From DATGFB01 sp032160545 (GTDB lineage: Bacteria; Actinomycetota; Actinomycetes; Mycobacteriales; Jatrophihabitantaceae): a stretch of 15,004 nucleotides of DNA. The stretch lies in assembly GCA_032160545.1 (NCBI GenBank), contig JAVHVN010000106.1:1-15004 (forward strand), read 5' to 3'. The notes under the pieces were generated by a model. That model worked only from the letters and a program-made list of their open reading frames with translations. It was not told where the DNA came from and did no database searches. Both the position numbers and the translations under genes were made by a program. Positions 8,802 through 15,004 of the stretch are shown piece after piece. Numbering within the stretch: the stretch's first letter is position 1; the number at the start of each line of letters is the position of its first letter.

Positions 8802-10307
8802 ATGAGCGAACGGATGTCGGCGGCCGACGTGTCGTTCCTCTATCTGGAAGCGCGCACGGAGCCGCAACACGTCGGCAGCATCGCCGTCTTCGCCATGCCG
8901 CCCGGCGGCTTCGACTACGACCGGCTGGTCCGGCTGCTCGACGAGCGCATCTCATGCTTCCCGCGCTACCGGCAGAGGATCCGCGCGGTGCCCGGGCACA
9001 TCGCCAACCCGGTCTGGGCCGACGACGCGGCTTTCGACATCACGTACCACGTGCGCCGCTCGGCGCTCCCCCGTCCCGGCACGGACGCGCAGCTGCTCGA
9101 GTTCGCTGCGCGCATCCACTCGCGCCTGCTCGACCGCGCCCGACCGCTGTGGGAGCTCTACCTGGTCGAGGGTCTTGCAGGCGACCGGCTCGCGGTGATC
9201 ACCAAGACCCACCACGCAATGGTCGACGGCGTCGGCGCGGTCGACGTTGCGCAGGTGATCCTCGACGAGTTGCCGCGGCCGCGGCGGACCGTCGAGGCAC
9301 TGTGGATGCCTGAGCCGGAGCCGTCCGGGACCGCGCTCGTACTCGGCGCGGTCGCCGACGTGGTCCGCCGCCCCGCGGCAGTCACTGACACGGTCCGGCT
9401 CGCTCTCCACGACGCGCGGGCGGCGGTCGGCAAGCTCGGCAAGCTCGGCACGGTCGGGGCGAGCGCAGCCGGACTGGTCTCGTCCGCGACCGCGCTGGTG
9501 CGGCACAGCCCACCGGCGCCACTGAGGGCCACGCTGGGCCAGCAGCGCCGAATCGCGATCGCCCGCACCAGGCTGGACGACTACCGCGAGGTGCGCCGTG
9601 TGCACGGTGGCTCCGTCAACGATGTCGTGCTGGCGACCGTTACGGGTGCGCTGCGCGGCTGGTTGACACGCCGCGACGTGCCCCTGGCGCCCTCGATGAC
9701 AGTGCGGGCCCTGGTCCCGATGAGCGTGCTGGACGACCCGCGCGCCCGGCCCGTACGCAGCCGCGTGACGGGCACCGTGGTCGACCTGCCGGTCGGCGAG
9801 CCTGCCGCGGTGCGGCGCCTCGAGCGGCTGATCGCCGCATCGATGGCCCACCGGCAGTCCGGCCGATCGGTGCCGGCCGACGCGCTCTCGGCGATCACCG
9901 GACTCGCGCCCCCGACGATGCACGCCCTCGGCGCCCGCGTCGCGCACGGGCTGACCCACCGCCCGTTCGACGTGGTCGTCACCAACGTGCCTGGGCCGCA
10001 GGTGCCCCTGTACGCCGCTGGCGCCCGGATGACCGAGATGTTCCCCATCGTCCCGCTCAATCCGGGCCACGCGATGGGCATCGGACTGACGTCCTACGAC
10101 GGTGGTGTCTACTACGGCCTCGACGGTGACCGCGACACCATGCCCGACCTCGCCGAGGTGGCCCAGCTCATCGAGCAGTCGCTCGCCGAGCTGGTCCGGG
10201 TGAGCCCCCACCGGCACGGCCCCGTGCGCCCCTCATCCGAGCGTTCGACCCGCCGGCGCAACCCTCGCCGGAGCGCCACTCCGAACCCGAGGGAGCCGCA
10301 GAGATGA
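8802..10307 (+). CDS. Wax ester synthase / diacylglycerol O-acyltransferase (WS/DGAT)
   Basis: A 501-aa enzyme of the bacterial WS/DGAT family. It transfers an acyl group from acyl-CoA to diacylglycerol or a long-chain alcohol, making triacylglycerol or wax esters at the membrane/lipid-droplet surface. Visible features: N-terminal MSAADVSFLYLEAR; PLWELYLVEGL (about 115-125); the catalytic HHxxxDG motif as HHAMVDG (137-143); NDVVLATVTGAL (about 272-283), the C-terminal domain ND motif; and TNVPGP (about 393-398). A basic tail of about 30 residues extends beyond the usual family end. I chose ATG 8802 because family N-termini begin just before the SFLYLE stretch; ATG 8769 and 8814 are in frame. 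Its TGA overlaps the next gene's ATG (ATGA). Mycobacteria also carry a WS/DGAT gene near secA1 (the Tgs3 region), though orthology is not shown here. Confidence 0.93.
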   Translation: MSERMSAADVSFLYLEARTEPQHVGSIAVFAMPPGGFDYDRLVRLLDERISCFPRYRQRIRAVPGHIANPVWADDAAFDITYHVRRSALPRPGTDAQLLEFAARIHSRLLDRARPLWELYLVEGLAGDRLAVITKTHHAMVDGVGAVDVAQVILDELPRPRRTVEALWMPEPEPSGTALVLGAVADVVRRPAAVTDTVRLALHDARAAVGKLGKLGTVGASAAGLVSSATALVRHSPPAPLRATLGQQRRIAIARTRLDDYREVRRVHGGSVNDVVLATVTGALRGWLTRRDVPLAPSMTVRALVPMSVLDDPRARPVRSRVTGTVVDLPVGEPAAVRRLERLIAASMAHRQSGRSVPADALSAITGLAPPTMHALGARVAHGLTHRPFDVVVTNVPGPQVPLYAAGARMTEMFPIVPLNPGHAMGIGLTSYDGGVYYGLDGDRDTMPDLAEVAQLIEQSLAELVRVSPHRHGPVRPSSERSTRRRNPRRSATPNPREPQR

Positions 10308-11434
10308 CGTCACCGAAGTCCGGCACGGCCCGGACCCGCAAGGCCAGTGCTGAGCTTGCCAAGGAGGCGGCGACCGCCACACCACCCGTTCCCGGGCAGA
10401 CCCCCAAGCGGGCGATCGTCCTCGGAGCCGGTGGCGTGCTGGGCTTCGCGTGGACCCTGGGCGCACTGTCGGCGCTGGAGGACGTCACCGGTTTCGACGC
10501 CCGCGAGGTCGATGTCGCGGTCGGGACGTCCGCGGGCTCTGTTGCGGCCGGCCTGCTGGGCTGCGGGCTGCCCGTCGAGGCCATCTGCCGCCACCATCAG
10601 GGTGTGCCCGCGCCCGGGGACCCGGCGCTGGACTACGACTACGACCACGCCACCGGCGGTGGGCTGCCGCCGCGGCCCGGATGGCGGCCGGGGTCGCCGC
10701 GGCTGCTGCTCGACAGCCTGCGGCACCCGACGCGGATGTCACCGATCGTCGCCCTCTCGGGGCTGCTGCCGACGGGCAAGGGAACCCTCGGCCCGGTGCA
10801 CGACCTGCTCGCGGCCGTGGCCGACGAGGCCGGCTTTTCCGACGAGTGGCCGGCCCGCCCCCGCCCGTGGATCGTCACCGCCGACTACCGCACGGGGCAG
10901 CGAGTCGTGTTCGGGCGCGACGACTTCGTCGCGCGCAAGGGCGGTGTGCCGCGGGTGGTCCGCCGCGCCAGACTGGCCGACGCCGTGACCGCATCGTGCT
11001 CGATCCCGGCGTGGTACCCACCGATGTACATCGGTGGCGTGCCCTACATCGACGGCGGCACGGCGTCGAACGCCTCGGTCGACGTGCTCCTCGGTACGTC
11101 GGTCGAGGAGGTCTACGTGCTGGCACCGATGGCCTCGGTCGACGCCGACCGCGGCACCACGGTGCTCGCTCGGCTCGAGCGGGCCGTACGGCGCGGAATC
11201 ACCAAGGGCATCCTCGAGGACGTCGCGGCGCTGCGCGCGCAGGGAGTGCGGGTGTGCGTGGTGACGCCCGAGCCCGAGGATCTCGCTGCGATGGGGCTCA
11301 ATCTGATGAACCCGCAGCGGCGCACCCAGGTGCTCGAGACCGCACGGCGCACGGCCGCCCGCCAGTTGCGCCGCCAGCTCGCGGGCCGGCCGCCGGTTTC
11401 GCGCCCGGTAACGGCGGGGGAGTCGTCCGCGTGA
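10304..11434 (+). CDS. Patatin-like phospholipase / acyl hydrolase
   Basis: A 376-aa serine acyl hydrolase of the patatin family. After a polar N-terminus (1-35) comes the oxyanion-hole strand AIVLGAGGVLGFAWTLGALS (37-56), then the nucleophile elbow GTSAG (74-78, Ser76). The catalytic Asp is in DGG (250-252) within YIDGGTASNASVDVL. The Ser/Asp dyad is therefore complete. The oxyanion loop reads GAGGVLG rather than the GGGxR/K of many patatins. Substrates are usually phospholipid or acylglycerol acyl esters; the actual one is unknown. The start overlaps the WS/DGAT stop (ATGA 10304-10307) and GAGGGAG lies about 8 nt upstream. Its own TGA overlaps the next GTG. Tight coupling to an acyltransferase suggests a role in storing or recycling acyl chains. 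Confidence 0.9.
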   Translation: MTSPKSGTARTRKASAELAKEAATATPPVPGQTPKRAIVLGAGGVLGFAWTLGALSALEDVTGFDAREVDVAVGTSAGSVAAGLLGCGLPVEAICRHHQGVPAPGDPALDYDYDHATGGGLPPRPGWRPGSPRLLLDSLRHPTRMSPIVALSGLLPTGKGTLGPVHDLLAAVADEAGFSDEWPARPRPWIVTADYRTGQRVVFGRDDFVARKGGVPRVVRRARLADAVTASCSIPAWYPPMYIGGVPYIDGGTASNASVDVLLGTSVEEVYVLAPMASVDADRGTTVLARLERAVRRGITKGILEDVAALRAQGVRVCVVTPEPEDLAAMGLNLMNPQRRTQVLETARRTAARQLRRQLAGRPPVSRPVTAGESSA

Positions 11435-11928
11435 GGGTGTACCTCCCGGCGACCACGAAGTCGCTGCGTAGCCTGCTCGCCGACGGCGGTGTCAGCGACG
11501 TACCGATAACCGGGTTCGCCGTCACGCCCGCTCTGCGCGAGTGGTACGTCGACGACGACATCGAGGAGCTCGAATACGCCGCGATGACCGAAGCCGCGCG
11601 GGCGTCGCTACGGCTGATCGACGCCGAGCCGGCCGCCGCCCGCCGCCGCGCGGTCGTGGCGGCGGATGTGCCCGACTCCGTGGTCGAGGTACGCGACGAT
11701 CTCGACCGTGGGGTGGTGCGGCTGGCGGCTCCGGTGCAGCTGGCCGACGTTGCGTCGGTGCATCTCGACGACGCCGAGGCGGAGGAGGCAGTGGCCGCCG
11801 CAGCCGAGGCGATCACCGCCGCTGACCTCGGCGACGAGGCGGCGCAGGCCGATGTCGACGATGTCGAGGGCTTCGAGCTGTCCTGGTACGCGACCCAGGA
11901 GCTGGGGGTGCTGCTCGACCTGATGTAG
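11431..11928 (+). CDS. DUF6912-type conserved actinobacterial protein
   Basis: A 165-aa acidic protein of unknown function. It opens MRVYLPATTKSLRSLLADGG and contains AVTPALREWYVDDDIEELEY and AAMTEAARASLRLIDAEP, then a conserved ADVPDSVVEVRDDLDRGVVR. It ends in a long acidic stretch and SWYATQELGVLLDLM. I recognise this as the DUF6912 family from its N-terminal pattern, but without a search. No signal peptide or membrane segment. The start GTG 11431 overlaps the patatin stop (GTGA), with GGGGGAG 8 nt upstream, making it the third coupled gene of the lipid operon. Whether it has a lipid-related role is not shown; these proteins may simply sit in varied operons. Confidence 0.75.
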   Translation: MRVYLPATTKSLRSLLADGGVSDVPITGFAVTPALREWYVDDDIEELEYAAMTEAARASLRLIDAEPAAARRRAVVAADVPDSVVEVRDDLDRGVVRLAAPVQLADVASVHLDDAEAEEAVAAAAEAITAADLGDEAAQADVDDVEGFELSWYATQELGVLLDLM

Positions 11929-11999
11929 CCGTCGTTCGAGCCCATGTCGCCGTCGCCTCGACCGGTCGGGCGGAGGTGCGCGCGTGGCACGATCGAGGC

Positions 12000-13628
12000 A
12001 TGGACGCCATCACCACCCCACCCGTGCCGGTCAACGAACCGGTGCGCAGCTACGCGCCCGGCTCGAGCGAGCGAGAGACCCTCGCCGCCAAGCTGCGCGA
12101 GCTGAGTGCGGCTCCCATCGAGCTGACGATGACCATCGACGGCCAGCAGCGGATGGCGGCAGGGCAGCGGATCGAAGTCGTCGCGCCACACCGCCATGAG
12201 CAGCTCCTGGGCGCGACCGCGCAGGCGACCGTCCCGGACGTCGAGGCTGCGATCGGCGCCGCCCTGCGGGCCGCGCCCGCCTGGCGGGACCTGCCCTTCG
12301 ATGAGCGCGCCGCGGTCTTTCTGCGGGCGGCCGACCTGCTCTGCACCACGTGGCGCGACACGCTGAACGCCGCCACGATGCTGGGTCAGTCGAAGACCGC
12401 ATATCAGGCCGAGATCGACGCGGCCTGCGAACTCGCGGACTTCCTTCGGTTCAACGTGCACTTCGCGAGGCAGATCCGCGAGGAGCAGCCCATCAGCGCG
12501 ACCGGCATCTGGAACCGGATGGACTATCGGCCGCTCGAGGGGTTCGTCCTTGCCATCACGCCGTTCAACTTCACTGCGATCGCCGGCAACCTGCCGTCGG
12601 CGCCGGCCATGCTCGGCAACGTCGTGGTGTGGAAGCCGTCGCCCACTCAGCAGCTCGCGGCGCACTGGACGATGCGGCTGTTCGAGGCAGCCGGCCTGCC
12701 GCCCGGCGTGATCAACCTCGTCACCGGTGACGGCGGGGCGGTGAGCGAGGCGGCGCTGACGCACCCGATGCTTGCGGGCATCCACTTCACCGGGTCGACG
12801 CCGACGTTCCAGACTTTGTGGCGCGCTGTCGGCAACGCGCTGGGAAGCTACGCCTCGTACCCGCGGCTCGTGGGCGAGACCGGTGGCAAGGACTTCGTGG
12901 TCGCGCACGTTTCGGCCGACCCCGCGGCGCTGGTCACCGCGCTCGTGCGCGGTGCGTTCGAGTACCAGGGCCAGAAGTGCTCGGCGGCGTCTCGCGCGTA
13001 CGTCCCGCGCTCCTTGTGGACGAACGGGGTCAGGGACGAACTGGCCGCGGTCACGCAGTCGTTGTCCTACGGCGACGTCACGGACTTCTCGCATTTCGGT
13101 GGTGCGGTGATCGACCGACGGGCGTTCGATCGGCTCAGCTCGATTCAGGAGCAACTCGCTGCCGACAGCTCCGCCACCGTGCTCGCCGGTGGCAAGAGCG
13201 ACGACAGTGTGGGGTTTTTCGTCCAACCGACGGTGTTCGAGTGCACCGTCGCGGATCATGACGTCTTCAGGCGGGAGTACTTCGGCCCACTGCTCGCCGT
13301 TCACGTCTACGAGGACCGTGACTGGGACGGGATGCTCACCCAGATGGAGTCGGTGTCGCCGTACGCGCTTACCGGCTCGGTGTTCGCGCGTGAGCGCGCC
13401 GTCGTCAACGACGTCTCGCAGCGGCTGCGGTTCGCGGCGGGCAACTTCTACGTCAACGACAAGCCGACCGGTGCGGTAGTCGGGCAGCAGCCGTTCGGCG
13501 GCGCCCGGGCCAGCGGCACCAACGACAAGGCCGGCTCGATGTGGAACCTGATCCGCTGGGCCAGCCCGCGCTCCATCAAGGAGACCTTCACCCCGCCGAC
13601 GGACTACCGCTACCCCCACCAGGGATAA
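12000..13628 (+). CDS. pruA: Delta-1-pyrroline-5-carboxylate dehydrogenase (L-glutamate gamma-semialdehyde dehydrogenase)
   Basis: A 542-aa aldehyde dehydrogenase that oxidises glutamate-gamma-semialdehyde to glutamate with NAD+, the second step of proline breakdown, in the cytoplasm. The N-terminus PVNEPVRSYAPGSSER and the stretch VLAITPFNFTAIAGNLP are typical of the stand-alone P5C dehydrogenases. The cofactor region has HFTGSTPTFQTLW (262-274), the catalytic base is Glu293 (LVGETGGKD) and the nucleophile Cys327 (YQGQKCSAASR). The C-terminus has PFGGARASGTNDKAG. Length is normal for this class. ATG 12000 was chosen by family N-terminus; the RBS is poor (GAGG directly before it). The frame stays open upstream to GTG 11976. 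No proline dehydrogenase gene is in the window. It converges with the tetR gene (25-bp gap). Confidence 0.95.
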   Translation: MDAITTPPVPVNEPVRSYAPGSSERETLAAKLRELSAAPIELTMTIDGQQRMAAGQRIEVVAPHRHEQLLGATAQATVPDVEAAIGAALRAAPAWRDLPFDERAAVFLRAADLLCTTWRDTLNAATMLGQSKTAYQAEIDAACELADFLRFNVHFARQIREEQPISATGIWNRMDYRPLEGFVLAITPFNFTAIAGNLPSAPAMLGNVVVWKPSPTQQLAAHWTMRLFEAAGLPPGVINLVTGDGGAVSEAALTHPMLAGIHFTGSTPTFQTLWRAVGNALGSYASYPRLVGETGGKDFVVAHVSADPAALVTALVRGAFEYQGQKCSAASRAYVPRSLWTNGVRDELAAVTQSLSYGDVTDFSHFGGAVIDRRAFDRLSSIQEQLAADSSATVLAGGKSDDSVGFFVQPTVFECTVADHDVFRREYFGPLLAVHVYEDRDWDGMLTQMESVSPYALTGSVFARERAVVNDVSQRLRFAAGNFYVNDKPTGAVVGQQPFGGARASGTNDKAGSMWNLIRWASPRSIKETFTPPTDYRYPHQG

Positions 13629-13634
13629 GGGCCT

Positions 13635-13645
13635 GTACGTCGTAC
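13635..13645 (+). repeat. Small palindrome between pruA and the tetR gene
   Basis: GTACG and CGTAC flank a single T in the 25-bp gap between the convergent stops. It lacks a GC stem plus T-run, so it is not called as a terminator. Significance uncertain. Confidence 0.2.
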
Positions 13646-13653
13646 GCCGGGGT

Positions 13654-14295
13654 TTAGCGGGTGCCGAGGCCTCGGCGGACGACGATGTAGAAGGTGGTCA
13701 TGTCGTCGATGAGCAACTCGAGCTCGTCGGCGGACTTGAGGTTCGCGTCCAGCAGCCAGTCCGAGATCAGATCGAACAGGCCGCCGACCAGACCGATCGC
13801 GACCGCGTGCCGCATCCGCTTGTCCGCCGGGTCGTTGGCCGGCACCTCGTCGTACCGGTCCCAGATCCCTTCCAGGAAACCGGCCGCCCAGCGGCGGTTC
13901 GTCCGGCGCTGTCGCTCGACCGTTTCGGAGATCCCGGCGGCGATCCCGAAGGTCACCTTGGCGACCCGCGGATCGTCGACCAGCGCGTGCGCGAAGGCGG
14001 CGATCAGCGCGGGGACGGCCTGCTTCTCGTTCCCGACGCCGGACTGCGCGACCGCCATCATGTCCGCCTCGAGCCGCTCGGACGTGCGCTGCAACAGGGC
14101 GAGATAGCAGGCTTCGCGGTTCTCGAAGACCTCGTAGAAGCTCTTGGTGCCGACGAACGCGGTACTGCAGATCTGCTCGATCGTCGTGTTGAGGTACCCG
14201 TTGGCCGCGAACAGGTCGAGCGCGGTGTCGAGGAGTTGCTCACGGCGCTCCGCTCGGCGCTCGTCCGCGTCCAGTCCTCTGATAAGTCGCCCCAT
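13654..14295 (-). CDS. TetR-family transcriptional regulator
   Basis: A 213-aa regulator. The N-terminal HTH spans about 16-65: RREQLLDTALDLFAANGYLN, then TTIEQICSTAFVGTKSFYEV, then FENREACYLALL. The C-terminal ligand domain is all-helical, with VPALIAAFAHALVDDPRVAK and RRWAAGFLEGIWDRYDEVP; no ligand can be inferred. TetR proteins bind short palindromes and usually release DNA on ligand binding, often controlling themselves and a divergent neighbour. The start is ATG 14295. No Shine-Dalgarno is visible, and a strong inverted repeat (14304-14329) ends 8 nt upstream. It is divergent from the secreted hydrolase and convergent with pruA. The shared intergenic region holds two tandem palindromic boxes, so autoregulation plus control of the hydrolase is the likely role (inference). 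Confidence 0.92.
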   Translation of the reverse strand: MGRLIRGLDADERRAERREQLLDTALDLFAANGYLNTTIEQICSTAFVGTKSFYEVFENREACYLALLQRTSERLEADMMAVAQSGVGNEKQAVPALIAAFAHALVDDPRVAKVTFGIAAGISETVERQRRTNRRWAAGFLEGIWDRYDEVPANDPADKRMRHAVAIGLVGGLFDLISDWLLDANLKSADELELLIDDMTTFYIVVRRGLGTR

Positions 14296-14303
14296 GCGTG
14301 CAC

Positions 14304-14329
14304 GTTACCCGGCGACGACGCCCGGTAAC
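14304..14329 (-). promoter_or_regulatory. 11-bp inverted repeat just upstream of the tetR start codon
   Basis: GTTACCCGGCG (14304-14314) and CGCCCGGTAAC (14319-14329) pair at 10 of 11 positions around a 4-nt loop (14315-14318). In the tetR transcript this would be a GC-rich hairpin ending 8 nt before the ATG, where a ribosome binding site would lie. It could act on translation or be a protein-binding palindrome in DNA. Confidence 0.45.
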
Positions 14330-14344
14330 CAATTGATCTGTTAT

Positions 14345-14381
14345 GAACACGAGCTCTTGTTCGTAACACGAACTCGTGCTC
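14345..14381. promoter_or_regulatory. Tandem palindromic operator boxes between tetR and the lipase-like gene
   Basis: Box 1 is GAACACGAGCTCTTGTTC (14345-14362), a palindrome matching its complement at 16 of 18 positions. Box 2 is TAACACGAACTCGTGCTC (14364-14381), sharing 14 of 18 bases with box 1 and holding the inner palindrome CACGA-AC-TCGTG. Centres are 19 bp apart. Size and symmetry fit TetR dimer sites, and the divergent tetR gene is the obvious binder. On the minus strand CATAAC (14345-14340) may be a tetR -10; on the plus strand TATGAC (14408-14413) may be the hydrolase -10. Both promoter calls are weak. Confidence 0.65.
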
Positions 14382-14454
14382 AACTGTCGCTCATCCTGTC
14401 ATTACCCTATGACACGGTAGGCCGACCCTACGTCACTGTTCCCCGGGAGCCGTC

Positions 14455-15004
14455 ATGAGCACAGTCCTCAGGCGAGTCGCCCTGGCCTTCGTGGCCACCG
14501 CGATGCTCGCCACCTCAGCCACGGCGGCGACAGCCGCACAGTCAGCAACAGCAGCAGCGCCTACGTCGGGCTTCGACAACTGGTCCTGCAAGCCGTCCGC
14601 CGCGCATCCGGAACCGCTGGTGCTGCTGCACGGCTTGGGCGGCAACGGGCCCGGCAACTACTCGTACCTCGGCCCGTACCTCGCGGGCAAGGGGTACTGC
14701 GCTTTCACCTTGACCTACGGCCAGGCGAGTCCGGCCATCCCGGTCGGCGGCACCGTCTCGATCATCCAGTCGGCCGCCGAGATCGAGGCCTTCATCGACC
14801 AGGTCCGGGCCGCGACCGGGGCCGCCAAGGTGGACATCGTCGGTCACTCGGAGGGTGCCTTCCAGAGCATCTACGGCCCGAAGGTCCGCGGGTACGCCGG
14901 CAAGGTCGCGAAGGTGGTCGCGTTGGCGCCGCCCACGCACGGTACGACGTTCGGCGGGCTGGTCAGCGTCGGTGACTACCTAGGCCTGCGCCCGCTGGTG
15001 GACC
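14455..15004 (+). CDS. Secreted alpha/beta-hydrolase, lipase-like (5' part, partial)
   Basis: Starts at ATG 14455 with GGGAG (14445-14449) 5 nt upstream and stays open to the right edge, so 183 residues are seen and the C-terminus is missing. Residues 1 to about 28 are a Sec signal peptide (MSTVLRRVALAFVATAMLAT, then an Ala-rich cleavage region). The mature part has the oxyanion HG (LVLLHGLGGNGPGNYSYL, 55-72) and the nucleophile elbow GHSEG (130-134, Ser132) in VDIVGHSEGAFQSIYGPKV. ALAPPTHGTTF (156-166) follows; this is the pattern of actinobacterial secreted triacylglycerol lipases/esterases (lipase class 2). Cys45 and Cys82 could form a disulphide. The catalytic Asp and His should lie beyond the window. 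It is exported by the Sec pathway. Divergence from tetR with shared operators suggests TetR control. Substrate unproven. Confidence 0.88.
   Translation, partial: MSTVLRRVALAFVATAMLATSATAATAAQSATAAAPTSGFDNWSCKPSAAHPEPLVLLHGLGGNGPGNYSYLGPYLAGKGYCAFTLTYGQASPAIPVGGTVSIIQSAAEIEAFIDQVRAATGAAKVDIVGHSEGAFQSIYGPKVRGYAGKVAKVVALAPPTHGTTFGGLVSVGDYLGLRPLVD

Noticed and set aside
9430..9458. Tandem GGCAAGCTC repeat inside the WS/DGAT gene
   Set aside because: Encodes a short GKLGKLG stretch in the variable linker of the family; too short to be more than local codon repetition.
8952..10217. Open frame of 421 codons on the minus strand opposite the WS/DGAT
   Set aside because: Shadow of the acyltransferase gene; H/R/D/G-rich translation with no recognisable motif.
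11298..13619. Open frame of 773 codons on the minus strand
   Set aside because: It spans across patatin, DUF6912 and pruA with Arg/Ser/Gly-rich low-complexity translation. All three plus-strand genes have clear family motifs.
14542..14940. Minus-strand open frame at the right end
   Set aside because: It lies opposite the secreted hydrolase, which has a good RBS, signal peptide and GHSEG motif; the minus translation shows none of these.

Overview
The window is high-GC, densely packed DNA from an actinomycete (Actinomycetota). Evidence for this: uniformly GC-rich third codon positions, GTG starts, several 4-bp ATGA/GTGA stop-start overlaps, an actinobacterial-type SecA (SecA1) without a zinc-binding tail, and the hpf - secA - Rv3235-type (DUF6459) neighbourhood also found in mycobacteria. 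I cannot fix the genus. No tRNA, rRNA, CRISPR array or insertion sequence was seen.

Layout. (1) 1-4436: the 3' end of a long-form ribosome hibernation factor (hpf), an oppositely oriented gene for a tandem GNAT acetyltransferase, then secA. (2) 4467-8721: a poorly characterised envelope/regulatory block. Minus strand: a membrane LysM protein translationally coupled to a DUF6459 protein, and a 79-aa MerR/excisionase-like HTH protein. Plus strand: a 186-aa protein that appears to carry two Sm-like beta-barrel repeats, a membrane-anchored SAF (CpaB/RcpC-like) protein, and a CpaE/MinD-like ATPase with Arg in place of the P-loop Lys. The last two resemble accessory parts of Tad/Flp pilus systems, but no CpaF motor, TadB/TadC or pilin gene is present. 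This block is the best candidate for an undescribed system. (3) 8802-11928: a three-gene coupled operon of wax ester synthase/diacylglycerol acyltransferase, patatin-like phospholipase and a DUF6912 protein, suggesting neutral-lipid storage and acyl turnover. (4) 12000-15004: delta-1-pyrroline-5-carboxylate dehydrogenase (pruA), a convergent TetR regulator, and divergent from it the start of a secreted alpha/beta-hydrolase (lipase-like) that runs off the window. The TetR/lipase intergenic region carries two tandem 18-bp palindromic boxes and a separate hairpin-forming inverted repeat.

How they may work together (inference): the second block looks like an envelope-associated apparatus, controlled from an unusually AT-rich divergent promoter region at 5709-5802. 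The WS/DGAT, patatin and secreted lipase genes point to neutral-lipid metabolism, with the TetR protein probably controlling the lipase and itself. All coding calls come from translated motifs and gene organisation; no database search was run.
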